A DNA stretch of 64,000 nucleotides from Agarivorans litoreus (GCF_019649015.1 NZ_BLPI01000001.1:2373001-2437000); one strand, 5' to 3'; positions 52,440 to 61,464 are shown, counted from the stretch's first letter. Notes: generated from the letters alone by a model not told the origin. Translations and numbers: made by a program.

Positions 52440-52507
52440 CTAGCTTGTTTAGCATTGCATGAGGTACCGCATGCTCTAAAGGACTATAAAAAATAGGAAA
52501 TATAGCA

Positions 52508-53803
52508 ATGACACAACATAGCAAATGGAAGAAGATCGCAACGGTTGCAAGTGGTGTAGCACTTGCCTTCTCAATGAATGCAGCTCAAGCCGCAGAAACC
52601 ATTAAAGTAGGCGTATTGCACTCGTTATCAGGCACCATGGCTATCAGTGAAACAACACTGAAAGACACCGTGCTTATGATGATTGAAGAGCAAAACAAAA
52701 AGGGTGGTTTATTAGGTAAGAAGCTAGAACCTGTAGTGGTTGACCCAGCATCTAACTGGCCTTTATTTGCCGAGAAAGCACGTGAGCTACTGGATAAAGA
52801 GCAAGTAGACGTTATCTTCGGTTGTTGGACTTCGGTATCTCGTAAGTCTGTTCTTCCGGTAATTGAAGAGCTAAACGGTATGCTTTTCTATCCTGTTCAG
52901 TACGAAGGTGAAGAAAGCTCTAAAAATGTATTCTACACTGGCGCTGCGCCAAACCAGCAAGCGATTCCAGCGGTTGATTACCTAATGGACGAAGAAGGAG
53001 TAGAGCGTTGGGTTTTAGCCGGAACCGACTACGTATACCCACGTACTACTAACAAAATCTTAGAAGCTTACCTGAAGTCTAAAGGTGTAAGCGACGCCGA
53101 CATCATGATTAACTACACGCCATTTGGTCACTCTGATTGGCAAACTATCGTTTCTGATGTGAAGAAATTTGGTGGTGCAGGTAAGAAAACAGCGGTTGTT
53201 TCAACCATTAACGGTGACGCCAACGTTCCTTTCTACAAAGAACTAGCTAACCAAGGTATTTCGGCTGAAGATATCCCAGTTGTTGCTTTCTCTGTAGGTG
53301 AAGAAGAACTATCTGGTTTTGATACAACCCCTCTAGTTGGTCACTTAGCGGCTTGGAACTACTTCCAAAGTGCAGACAGCGAAGCAAACGAAGCGTTTAT
53401 TGCAGCTTGGAAAGCCTACACGGGCGACGACAAGCGTGTAACTAACGACCCAATGGAAGCCACTTACATTGGTTTCCAAATGTGGGCTGAAGCCGTTGAA
53501 AAAGCCGGTACTACCGACACCGACCCTGTACGTGAAGCAATGTACGGTATCACTGTGCCTAACTTAACTGGCGGTTATGCAGTAATGAACACTAACCATC
53601 ACTTAACTAAGCCTGTGCTTATTGGTGAGATTCAAGCTGATGGTCAGTTCGACACTGTATGGCAAACAAGCGGCGGCGTAATTGGTGATGCTTGGACAGA
53701 CCACCTAACTGAATCGGCTACTATTGTTGCTGATTGGACTGCCCCAATTAAGTGTGGCAACTTCAATATTAAAACTGGCCAATGTTCTGGTCAAAACTAC
53801 TAA
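52508..53803 (+). CDS. urtA: Urea ABC transporter substrate-binding protein UrtA
   Basis: Periplasmic urea-binding protein of the FmdD/UrtA group. The signal peptide ends AQA (about residue 28). Typical segments are GVLHSLSGTMAISETTLKD, VVVDPASNWPLFAEKARELL, FGCWTSVSRKSVLPV and FYPVQYEGEESS. 431 residues. Two tandem terminators follow, so it is made in excess over the permease subunits. Confidence 0.94.
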   Translation: MTQHSKWKKIATVASGVALAFSMNAAQAAETIKVGVLHSLSGTMAISETTLKDTVLMMIEEQNKKGGLLGKKLEPVVVDPASNWPLFAEKARELLDKEQVDVIFGCWTSVSRKSVLPVIEELNGMLFYPVQYEGEESSKNVFYTGAAPNQQAIPAVDYLMDEEGVERWVLAGTDYVYPRTTNKILEAYLKSKGVSDADIMINYTPFGHSDWQTIVSDVKKFGGAGKKTAVVSTINGDANVPFYKELANQGISAEDIPVVAFSVGEEELSGFDTTPLVGHLAAWNYFQSADSEANEAFIAAWKAYTGDDKRVTNDPMEATYIGFQMWAEAVEKAGTTDTDPVREAMYGITVPNLTGGYAVMNTNHHLTKPVLIGEIQADGQFDTVWQTSGGVIGDAWTDHLTESATIVADWTAPIKCGNFNIKTGQCSGQNY

Positions 53804-53870
53804 GGAACTGTTGCGCTTTTGAGCTCAACAGCCCAAAAGACAAATAGAACCTAGGTACGCGTAAACAGCT

Positions 53871-53891
53871 AAGTGCCTACGGGCACTTTTT
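53871..53891 (+). terminator. First terminator after urtA
   Basis: AAGTGCC/GGGCACTT stem with a four-base loop and a run of T residues. Confidence 0.75.
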
Positions 53892-53929
53892 AAAAGGCGC
53901 GGCTGAGTAATATCGGTAGCGCCTTTTTT
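53892..53929 (+). terminator. Second terminator after urtA
   Basis: AAAAGGCGC/GCGCCTTTT stem with an 18-base loop region followed by TT and G. Together with the first it should stop much of the transcription before urtB. Confidence 0.75.
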
Positions 53930-53959
53930 GTATTGAATCAATCAAGAGTAGGGATTGTT

Positions 53960-55567
53960 TTGAGCATATACATATCTCGCTTTGCACGCTTGTTGGCCGG
54001 TGTTTTACTCATGCTTTGGGTATTACCAGCTGCAGCAAGTGATTGGGAGCAGGCAGTGCAGGCCTTAACTGCAAAAAAAAATAGTCAAAAACAACAAGCT
54101 ATTGAACAGCTAATTGCTAGCGGAGACAAACGTAATAGTTTGATCTTCGAAAGCTTATTAAGCGCCAATTTGTACTACCAAAAATCAGATAAAAAAGTAG
54201 TAGTAGCGGCTGAAGATGGCGGTGTTTATCACTTAAGTTCAGTGATTGATGGCGCTGATTTAGGCACGGTTAAAAAATCTAAGATTAAGAAAATTACCGT
54301 TAACAACAAAATTCGTCGGCAACTGCGCAATGGTTTAGCACTTATTGGCTTAAATGCTGAACAAGCTACCGACCGTATAGCAGCCATTCGCTCGTTAATG
54401 AATGATGCTGACCAATCATACACACCACTAATCGAGCAGCGTTTGGTTGCTGAGCAAGACAAAGATGTGATTGCCAAACTAAAAGAAATGCAGGCGATTA
54501 TTAATCTGCAATTTGGCGACACCGCCAAGCGTTTAGCTGCGGCCGAGCTACTGGCAGGTCAATTAGATCCTGCCTCTCGTAACGTATTAGTTAAGCAGCA
54601 AGCTAGCGAGCAAGAGCCTAAAGTACTAGCCGCCATTGATAAAGCCATTGCTACCAATGATCAGCTGTTACAAATAAACAGCGTGGCCGAGAACATCTAC
54701 TTTGGTTTGAGCTTAGGTGCGGTACTGTTGTTGGCAGCGGTAGGCCTTGCGATTACCTTTGGGGTGATGGGCGTGATTAACATGGCCCACGGCGAAATGA
54801 TCATGCTGGGTGCTTACACCACCTATGTGGTGCAGCAATTAATGCCAAACAACATTGAATGGTCGTTGCTGGTGGCAATTCCTGCCGCCTTTTTAGTGTC
54901 TGGTTTGGTAGGTGTATTAATTGAGCGTGGCGTGATTCGTTTCTTATACGGTCGCCCGCTAGAAACACTATTAGCCACTTTTGGTTTAAGCCTTATTCTA
55001 CAGCAGGCGGTTCGCAGTATTTTTGGTCCGCTAAACCAAGCGGTAATTACCCCGCAATGGATGAGCGGCTCACTAGAAATTAACGGCGTATTGTCTCTTA
55101 CCTACAACCGTCTCTACATCATCATCTTCAGCTTTATGGTAGTGGCACTACTGTGGACAATTTTGCGTAAAACCTTCTTTGGTTTGCAAATGCGTGCGGT
55201 AACTCAGAATCGCCCAATGGCTAACTCTATGGGCATTCGTTCAAGCTGGGTAGACGCCATGACCTTTGGTTTAGGCTCTGGCATTGCCGGTATTGCTGGT
55301 GTGGCATTAAGTCAGTTAACTAACGTAGGCCCTAACCTTGGCCAAAACTACATTATCGATTCCTTCATGGTAGTGGTATTTGGCGGCGTGGGTAACCTAT
55401 TTGGCACAGTGATTGGCGCACTTACTTTAGGTGTGGCTAACAAGCTAATGGAACCGTTTGCCGGTGCCGTATTAGCCAAAATCTTGGTTCTAGTGTTCAT
55501 CATTCTATTTATTCAAAAACGTCCTCGAGGCTTGTTTGCCTTGAAAGGTCGTACGGTGGAGGACTAA
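53960..55567 (+). CDS. urtB: Urea ABC transporter permease UrtB
   Basis: LivH-type permease with the long N-terminal periplasmic extension peculiar to UrtB (signal-like LLAGVLLMLWVLPAAAS, then a helical charged domain to about residue 235) and eight or so TM helices carrying GVMGVINMAHGEMIMLGAY. I favour the TTG at 53960, six bases after AGGG; an earlier TTG at 53933 touches the terminator and lacks a ribosome site. About 535 residues. Confidence 0.9.
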   Translation: MSIYISRFARLLAGVLLMLWVLPAAASDWEQAVQALTAKKNSQKQQAIEQLIASGDKRNSLIFESLLSANLYYQKSDKKVVVAAEDGGVYHLSSVIDGADLGTVKKSKIKKITVNNKIRRQLRNGLALIGLNAEQATDRIAAIRSLMNDADQSYTPLIEQRLVAEQDKDVIAKLKEMQAIINLQFGDTAKRLAAAELLAGQLDPASRNVLVKQQASEQEPKVLAAIDKAIATNDQLLQINSVAENIYFGLSLGAVLLLAAVGLAITFGVMGVINMAHGEMIMLGAYTTYVVQQLMPNNIEWSLLVAIPAAFLVSGLVGVLIERGVIRFLYGRPLETLLATFGLSLILQQAVRSIFGPLNQAVITPQWMSGSLEINGVLSLTYNRLYIIIFSFMVVALLWTILRKTFFGLQMRAVTQNRPMANSMGIRSSWVDAMTFGLGSGIAGIAGVALSQLTNVGPNLGQNYIIDSFMVVVFGGVGNLFGTVIGALTLGVANKLMEPFAGAVLAKILVLVFIILFIQKRPRGLFALKGRTVED

Positions 55568-55570
55568 AGC

Positions 55571-56767
55571 ATGCCTAAATCTGTATTAGTTCGATTTTTA
55601 GTGAAAGACAAAGTGGGCAACGCCATGTTGCTGGCTTTGTTATTGTCGGCGATTTTGGTGCCGTTAATGAGTTTGGCGCTTAGCCCCGAGAACCCTTTGC
55701 ACCTTAGTTCTTACTGGGTAACTTTGTTGGGTAAATACCTATGTTATGCCTTGCTCGCCATTGCAGTGGATTTAGTGTGGGGTTATTGCGGTATTTTGAG
55801 TTTAGGTCACGGTGCCTTTTTTGCACTGGGCGGCTACGCCATGGGCATGTACTTAATGCGCCAAATTGGTGACCGTGGTGTATACGCTAACCCAGAATTG
55901 CCAGACTTTATGGTATTCCTCGATTGGTCGGAATTACCTTGGTATTGGCTGGGTTTTGATATGTTCCCCTTTGCTATGTTGATGGTGTTTTTGGCACCGG
56001 GCATTTTGGCCTTTATCTTTGGTTACTTAGCCTTCCGCTCACGTGTAACCGGTGTGTACTTGTCAATTATTACCCAAGCCCTTACTTATGCGCTGATGTT
56101 GGCATTTTTCCGTAACGACATGGGTTTTGGTGGTAACAACGGCTTAACCGATTTTAAAGACATTCTAGGTTTTAGCTTGCAAGCAGATTCAACCCGTGCG
56201 GTGTTGTTTGCCTTAAGTGCACTAGCCTTAGCCGGCGCTTATGTATTGTGCCGCTGGATTGTGAATTCAAAACTTGGTCGAGTATTAATTGCAGTGCGCG
56301 ACAGCGAAAGCCGTACCCGATTTATCGGTTACCGCGTAGAGCGCTTTAAGCTGTTTGTGTTTGTAGTTTCGGCAATGTTAGCTGGCGTAGCTGGTGCTTT
56401 GTATGTGCCGCAAGTGGGCATTATTAACCCGGGTGAATTTGCGCCGCTTAACTCCATCGAAAGTATTGTTTGGGTAGCCGTTGGTGGCCGAGGCACTCTG
56501 TTTGGCGCGGTATTTGGTGCGCTGCTGGTTAACTTTGGTAAGTCTTGGTTTACCGGTGCATTCCCAGAACTATGGTTGTTCTTCTTAGGCGCCTTGTTTG
56601 TGGTAACGACTTTGTGGTTACCAAAAGGCGTGGTGGGTTTGTATGGCAGTATCAAAGCTAAGTTGCAAGAAAGAGCAGCAACTAAAGTAAGCACTGCTGC
56701 TGTAACTGAGCCAACTCCAGCAACCGAGAAAAAAGCCGATCCAGCGGAGGGTGCAGTAAATGCGTAG
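55571..56767 (+). CDS. urtC: Urea ABC transporter permease UrtC
   Basis: LivM-type permease of 398 residues with LLAIAVDLVWGYCGILSLGHGAFFALGGY, RVTGVYLSIITQALTYALM and AVRDSESRTRFIGY (EAA-like loop). It lies three bases after urtB and overlaps urtD by eight bases. Confidence 0.94.
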   Translation: MPKSVLVRFLVKDKVGNAMLLALLLSAILVPLMSLALSPENPLHLSSYWVTLLGKYLCYALLAIAVDLVWGYCGILSLGHGAFFALGGYAMGMYLMRQIGDRGVYANPELPDFMVFLDWSELPWYWLGFDMFPFAMLMVFLAPGILAFIFGYLAFRSRVTGVYLSIITQALTYALMLAFFRNDMGFGGNNGLTDFKDILGFSLQADSTRAVLFALSALALAGAYVLCRWIVNSKLGRVLIAVRDSESRTRFIGYRVERFKLFVFVVSAMLAGVAGALYVPQVGIINPGEFAPLNSIESIVWVAVGGRGTLFGAVFGALLVNFGKSWFTGAFPELWLFFLGALFVVTTLWLPKGVVGLYGSIKAKLQERAATKVSTAAVTEPTPATEKKADPAEGAVNA

Positions 56768-57518
56768 TGTACATATTCCTCAAGACACCATCTTGTATGT
56801 AGATGGTGTAACCAAAAGCTTCGATGGTTTTAAAGCCTTAAATAGTTTGTCGTTAATTTTAGAGCCTGGCCAAATGCGTGCGATTATTGGCCCCAATGGT
56901 GCCGGTAAAACCACCATGATGGACGTAATTACTGGCAAGCTTCGCCCCGATGAAGGCACGGTATTTTTTAATAACGATATCGATTTAACCCAGCACGACG
57001 AAGCCGAAATTGCCAATATTGGCATTGGTCGTAAGTTTCAAAAACCCTCGGTAATCGAAAACCTAACAGTATTCGAAAACCTCGAATTAGCCTTGGCCGG
57101 ACGCCGTGGTGTGTTTGAATCTTTGATGCATAAATTGTCTTCTAGCGACAACAAGCAAATTGGCGACACCTTGGCGCTGATTCGTTTAGCAGATAAGCAA
57201 GAATGGTTAGCTGGCTCTTTGTCGCATGGTCAAAAACAGTGGCTAGAGATTGGCATGTTAATTATGCAAGAGCCACAGTTATTGCTCATTGATGAACCCG
57301 CCGCCGGTATGACCGACGAAGAAACCGCCCTCACCGCCGAGCTGTTTAAAGAGCTAGCTAAAAAGCACTCTTTAGTGGTGGTAGAGCACGACATGGATTT
57401 TGTAAAAGCGCTAGATTGCCCAGTAACGGTATTGCACGAAGGTTCGGTATTGGCCCAAGGCACCCTTGAGCAAGTGCAGCAAAATCAGCAAGTCATCGAA
57501 GTTTACTTAGGGCGCTAG
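56760..57518 (+). CDS. urtD: Urea ABC transporter ATP-binding protein UrtD
   Basis: LivG-type ATPase. Walker A GPNGAGKTT, signature LSHGQKQWLEI (the SHGQ variant typical of UrtD) and Walker B LLLIDEP are present. 252 residues. Confidence 0.94.
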   Translation: MRSVHIPQDTILYVDGVTKSFDGFKALNSLSLILEPGQMRAIIGPNGAGKTTMMDVITGKLRPDEGTVFFNNDIDLTQHDEAEIANIGIGRKFQKPSVIENLTVFENLELALAGRRGVFESLMHKLSSSDNKQIGDTLALIRLADKQEWLAGSLSHGQKQWLEIGMLIMQEPQLLLIDEPAAGMTDEETALTAELFKELAKKHSLVVVEHDMDFVKALDCPVTVLHEGSVLAQGTLEQVQQNQQVIEVYLGR

Positions 57519-57529
57519 GAGGCGAAGGA

Positions 57530-58225
57530 ATGTTAGAACTTTCTAAAGTAGATAGTCATTACGGGGCTAGCCAAGCGCTTTACAATGTAGGCCTAAGTGC
57601 CGAGCTGGGCAAAATAAGCTGTGTACTCGGGCGTAACGGTGTGGGTAAAACCACGCTGCTAAAAGCGCTAGCGGGTCAGCAAAGCATTAGCGCCGGCAGC
57701 ATTATGTTTAACGGTAAAGACATTAGCAAAATGTCGGCGGCGCAACGTGCTAAACAAGGCATTGCGATTGTACCGCAAGGGCGTGAGATATTTGGCCAAC
57801 TAACGGTGCTGGAGAATCTTAAAACTGGGTTTTCGGTATTGCCTAAATCGGAGCGTTTTATTCCCGACGAAATCTTTCGTTTGTTCCCAGTGCTAAAGCA
57901 AATGCTGGCGCGCCGCGGCGGAGATTTATCGGGTGGTCAGCAGCAACAATTAGCGATAGCGCGTGCTTTAATCATGCGCCCTAAGTTATTGATGCTAGAC
58001 GAGCCTACCGAGGGGATTCAGCCCTCAATTATTAAAGACATCCAAAAGGTATTGGCACTACTGCGCGATCGCGGCGAAATGGCGATTGTATTAGTAGAAC
58101 AGTATTTTGATTTTGCGGTAGCGCTTGCCGACAACTACACCGTATTAGATCGCGGCAATGTGGTATTGCAGGGTAGCAAAGACGAAGTAGATGAAGCCGA
58201 TGTGAAACGTTGGATGAGTGTTTAG
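57530..58225 (+). CDS. urtE: Urea ABC transporter ATP-binding protein UrtE
   Basis: LivF-type ATPase, 231 residues. Walker A GRNGVGKTT, signature LSGGQQQQLAIARAL, Walker B LLMLDEPTEGIQPSI. Last gene of urtABCDE; a terminator follows 24 bases downstream. Confidence 0.95.
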   Translation: MLELSKVDSHYGASQALYNVGLSAELGKISCVLGRNGVGKTTLLKALAGQQSISAGSIMFNGKDISKMSAAQRAKQGIAIVPQGREIFGQLTVLENLKTGFSVLPKSERFIPDEIFRLFPVLKQMLARRGGDLSGGQQQQLAIARALIMRPKLLMLDEPTEGIQPSIIKDIQKVLALLRDRGEMAIVLVEQYFDFAVALADNYTVLDRGNVVLQGSKDEVDEADVKRWMSV

Positions 58226-58249
58226 ATCTTAACTCGCGTTAATGATATG

Positions 58250-58274
58250 GCCGCTCAGTAGAGCGGCTTTTTTT
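58250..58274 (+). terminator. Terminator of the urt operon
   Basis: GCCGCTC/GAGCGGC stem with AGTA loop and seven T residues. Confidence 0.88.
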
Positions 58275-58384
58275 GTTCGTGCTGATAGCCTGTATTCACA
58301 CCTTAACTGGTTGATGGACAAAACGTGTTTGAGTTGTCACTTGTGCAAAGGTATTTCGGATTAGCGGAAGTATGGAATAGTTGG

Positions 58385-58502
58385 AGCTAACGCCTTACTC
58401 AGGCGCACATTTTGTGTAGTGTTTTTGTGCAAAAATTATAGCTTGCAACACTTGCACAAAAACGGCGTAGCAAAATGTGTCGCTTGGAGTAACTTGTTAG
58501 CA
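58385..58502 (-). other. Integron attC recombination site
   Basis: 118-base imperfect palindrome bounded by AGCTAAC and GTTAGCA (complementary core sites R and R'). Inside, GCCTTACTCAGGCGCACATTTTG pairs imperfectly with CAAAATGTGTCGCTTGGAGTAA and GTGTTTTTGTGCAA pairs with TTGCACAAAAAC, with small unpaired bases as attC sites require. It begins 3 bases after the stop codon of the RT-TIR gene and reads in the same direction as that gene, exactly as a gene-cassette attC should. Confidence 0.75.
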
Positions 58503-58505
58503 CTA

Positions 58506-59528
58506 TTATCCACGGAGTAACGAATCTACTTTTCCTGCTATTTCCTCAATGTTGTCATCAAAATTAACAAAAAGTTTATCTCCCAATAACGGCAGTTGTT
58601 TTAATAAAGATTCGTCATCACCGACCATTAGAGGTAGTAACTTCGTTTGTTCGGAACCTATTTCAGATGACAACACTGCATTTAACTCTTTCATAGGCCA
58701 TGATTTTTTTACCGACTCTTCAGATATAACAGCAATTACATACTTAGACTTCTGTAAAGCAGTGTTGATTTTAGCAACAAGGGAATCACCCCATTTAATT
58801 TCAAAACAATCAACAAATGCATTTATCCCTCGTTCTGCTAATGCAGCATGTAGCGGTAAAGCCACATCAGATTTATTTTCACTAGCGTGACAGATAAAAA
58901 TATCGTACATATCGAATACACCTTTTAACTTTTTTATAAATTCAGGAGGATTACTCTCTAGCTCTAGCACTTTCTTACATAAGTTTAAATATGGAGAGTG
59001 CTCTTCACCTTTAACCATCTTGATGAAACTTAGGTTTCCATAAATTGCTCGTTTATAAATAGAACCATCGAGATTTTCCATATTAATTTCAGAGTCAGTC
59101 ACATGGTATCTGTGTTTAATAAAACGAATTTCTGCAGCTCGTAAATCTTTACCCCACTCGTTTATCATGGCGCGTGTTTTTCTAACAAATTTACGGTTTA
59201 CATTAACGCCCTCGTTTACAACCAGCCCAGTAACCTCTTGTCGCTGAGACTTGTGTTGTAGTCTTGTTTTATCATGGCTAATTTCAAAACCAGCATCTTT
59301 AATAACCTGTTCTAGTAACTTTCCAACGCGATGTTTATCTTGTCCGTTATCTTGAGTTTTGCGTTCAACTAAGATACTTGGAAACGGCTTATTGCTAGAA
59401 AATGTAAGATCATCAGCATATCTTGTGTACGTTAAGTGAAACTTTTTAGCTATTTGAACAAGCTTTTTATCTAGTGATGTAGCAGCTAAATTTGACAAAA
59501 TAGGCGAGGTACTTGCGCCTTGTGGCAA
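58506..59528 (-). pseudogene. C-terminal fragment of the retron RT with fused TIR domain
   Basis: The 3' part of the split gene, open for 340 codons from a TTG. It has the second half of the RT palm and thumb (PQGASTSPILSNL, RYADDLTFSS, EVTGLVV) and the complete TIR domain (MYDIFICHASENKSDVALPL, KSKYVIAVISEESVKKSW). Lacking the catalytic Asp of motif A, it cannot reverse-transcribe alone. A TIR-only product, if translated, might be uncontrolled or inactive. Confidence 0.8.
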
Positions 59529-59546
59529 ACGACCATTGTGAGTGCA

Positions 59547-59556
59547 TAATTGAGCC
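59547..59556. repeat. Target-site duplication, left copy
   Basis: TAATTGAGCC, identical to the copy at 60752-60761, flanks the ISAs1-type element. Confidence 0.9.
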
Positions 59557-60751
59557 CAGGGCGGGATCGCACTTTGTTAACTAATATGATCTAATTGTGC
59601 CAAACCCTCAGCAGCACAGTCATTTTGAACCTTATTGAACACTTATCTGTTGTAGAAGATACTCGATCGGACATCAACCAGAAACACAACCTTATTGATG
59701 TTATGTTCCTTGTGATCAGCGCTATCGCATCGGGATGCGAAGGTTGGCAAGACATTGAATTTTTTGGAGAAGAAAAACTCGACTGGTTAAGAAAATATCG
59801 ACCATTCGAGCATGGCATCCCTCGAAGACACACGATAGCTCGCATCTTGCGTTCCGTTGTTGCGGAATCTTTGCTTGAAGCTTTGGCTCTTTGGATTAAC
59901 GAACAACGAACTACTCAGAACAAACCCATTATCGCTTTTGACGGAAAGGTTCTACGGGGCTCCTATCGTAACGACAGGAAAACAGCATTGCAGTTGGTCA
60001 CGGCTTACGACACCGAGCGTGGCCTCGTTCTAAGCCAAAAGCCGACTGAGACTAAAAATGGTGAAATAAGCATTGTTCGTCAAATGCTTGATGTCATTAA
60101 TGTAAAGGGTAGTGTTGTCACGGTTGATGCACTGCATTGCCAGCGTGAAACACTAGAAAAAATCAAAGAAAAACAAGCGCATGTTGTTGTCCAGGTTAAG
60201 AATAATCAGCCCAAGCTTAGAGCGGCTGTTGTGGAGCAGTTCCAAGCGATTTTTGATGCAGGTAAAGAGAAAATAGTCACCGAGGTCAAAGAGAAAAAAC
60301 ATGGTCGCAGCGAAGAGCGATACGTATTTCAGATAAAGGCCAAATTGCCCGACGAATTGGCGAAGAAATGGCCGACGATAAGAAGCATCATAGCAGTGGA
60401 ACGCCATCGTGTGATCAATGGTAAAGGTACTGTAGATACCTCTTACTACATTAGTTCTTTGTCGCCAAACCACAAACTACTGGGCCATTATATTCGCCAG
60501 CATTGGCGGATTGAGAACAGCCAACATTATGTTTTAGATGTTGTTTTTAAAGAAGATAGCTCTCGTATTACTTTAGATGGTGCCGTTGAAAACATTGCGT
60601 TATCTAGACGTTTTGTGATGAATATGCTCAAGCAATGCGAATGTGGTGCGCCGAGCCAAAAAGTGAAGCTGAAGAAAGCGGGTTGGAACGATGATTATAG
60701 GGCAAGAGTCTTCTTTGGGTTATAAATCCATCAAAGTATGCTCCCGCCCTG
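59557..60751 (+). mobile_element. ISAs1-family insertion sequence
   Basis: 1,195-bp element with imperfect terminal inverted repeats: CAGGGCGGGATCGCACTTTG at the left end and CAGGGCGGGAGCATACTTTG (reversed) at the right. It carries one transposase gene and is flanked by 10-bp direct repeats. The perfect duplication suggests a recent or at least undecayed insertion. It is inserted in the RT gene in the opposite orientation. Confidence 0.9.
59595..60725 (+). CDS. ISAs1-family DDE transposase
   Basis: 376-residue transposase. N-terminal HNLIDVMFLVISAIASGCEGW and GIPRRHTIARILR segments, catalytic acidic residues in IAFDGKVLRGS and VVTVDALHCQ, and the C-terminal YYISSL / HWRIENSQHYVLDVVFKEDS motif (YREK-like, with the catalytic Glu) mark the ISAs1/DDE group. 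It is full length. A TTG start at 59595 is assumed; no early ATG exists. Confidence 0.9.
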   Translation: MCQTLSSTVILNLIEHLSVVEDTRSDINQKHNLIDVMFLVISAIASGCEGWQDIEFFGEEKLDWLRKYRPFEHGIPRRHTIARILRSVVAESLLEALALWINEQRTTQNKPIIAFDGKVLRGSYRNDRKTALQLVTAYDTERGLVLSQKPTETKNGEISIVRQMLDVINVKGSVVTVDALHCQRETLEKIKEKQAHVVVQVKNNQPKLRAAVVEQFQAIFDAGKEKIVTEVKEKKHGRSEERYVFQIKAKLPDELAKKWPTIRSIIAVERHRVINGKGTVDTSYYISSLSPNHKLLGHYIRQHWRIENSQHYVLDVVFKEDSSRITLDGAVENIALSRRFVMNMLKQCECGAPSQKVKLKKAGWNDDYRARVFFGL

Positions 60752-61303
60752 TAATTGAGCCAATACTGTGGCTGCAGGCCCCCCCATATTAAAAGGAGTA
60801 TTTCTAAATATCCCTTGTACGCGACCAAAATTTACTGAGTGGAAGAAATCTTGAAGATCAACATTGAGAACATAATTCTTTTTCTTATGTTGTTCAGCAT
60901 TGGTAATAATACTTTTGCCACCTCCTACAAATCCATGAACTGGTTTTTTAACACGATAGTGAGCCTCAATTAATGGCCTAACTTTGTTTTGTAGTATTTT
61001 TATAGACTTCTTTGGGCTATCAATAACCCTTTTCTTTCCAGATTTTTTTATGATGGTAAATGATTCATAGTTTGGGTTTTGAGAGTAGAGAATGTGTAGA
61101 AGTTGACCAACAGGGATTTCAAGTATGTTAGCAACATCATTGTCACTTTTAAGCCCAATAAAACGCTCTTTAGCGATCTCAACATCTCTCGTTAAAAATG
61201 GAGATAGCTTTGGATTTTTCCAATTGTGCGAACCGTTGTTTGAAACTTTTTCAGGTTCAAAGGATGCGATACTGAATAGTAACTTGTTAAAAAGGTTACT
61301 CAT
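60731..61303 (-). pseudogene. N-terminal fragment of the retron RT
   Basis: First 184 codons of the RT, followed by six codons read into the IS end before a stop. It has the finger region (IIKKSGKKRVIDSPKKSIK), the retron NAxxH motif (NAEQH) and motif A (LNVDLQDFFHSVNFGRVQG). It starts 22 bases downstream of the retron RNA. It lacks YADD and the TIR domain, so it should be catalytically dead. Confidence 0.82.
60752..60761. repeat. Target-site duplication, right copy
   Basis: TAATTGAGCC, the second copy of the duplication created by IS insertion. Confidence 0.9.
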
Positions 61304-61325
61304 CGAAATAACTAGTTTTAATAAA

Positions 61326-61464
61326 TGGTTTCAACCCAATCACCTTGCGCCATTTGAGCCATCGAGCAAATCGATAACATCAGATACAGTTGTAGCCGAG
61401 CATATGTTACCCGGAGTTCCAAGTCCGAAGCAGTAACAACTTCAGACATTTTGGGTTGAAACCA
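61326..61464 (-). ncRNA. Retron msr-msd non-coding RNA
   Basis: Lies directly upstream of the RT gene on the same strand. It is bounded by a perfect 14-base inverted repeat, TGGTTTCAACCCAA at 61451-61464 and 61326-61339 (as read on the minus strand), the a1/a2 pair expected of retrons. Inside, GTCTGAAG/CTTCGGAC forms an msr-like hairpin, GGTAACAT/ATGTTATC a longer msd-like stem and ATCGA/TCGAT a small hairpin. The branching guanosine cannot be fixed without comparison. Length about 139 bases. Confidence 0.72.

Larger units (their letters stand above)
52126..52507. other. Shared ure/urt divergent control region
   Basis: 382 bases without a gene. It holds three NtrC-like boxes in the centre, a sigma-54 promoter facing ureD and another facing urtA. 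Details are in the separate entries. Confidence 0.75.
58506..61303 (-). pseudogene. Retron reverse transcriptase-TIR fusion, split by an IS
   Basis: Removing the IS (59557-60751) and one copy of its 10-bp target repeat gives a single 1,593-base frame, exactly 530 codons plus stop, crossing the junction as ATVLAQL|CTHNGRLPQG. Restored numbering: retron-specific NAEQH at 135-139, catalytic Asp149 in LNVDLQDFF, YADD at 227-230, retron VTG at 289-291, then a TIR domain at about 398-525 with catalytic Glu471 (WPMKEL). RT-TIR retrons are anti-phage systems; the TIR would degrade NAD when the RT-msDNA complex is disturbed. As it stands the gene cannot make the full protein. Confidence 0.85.
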
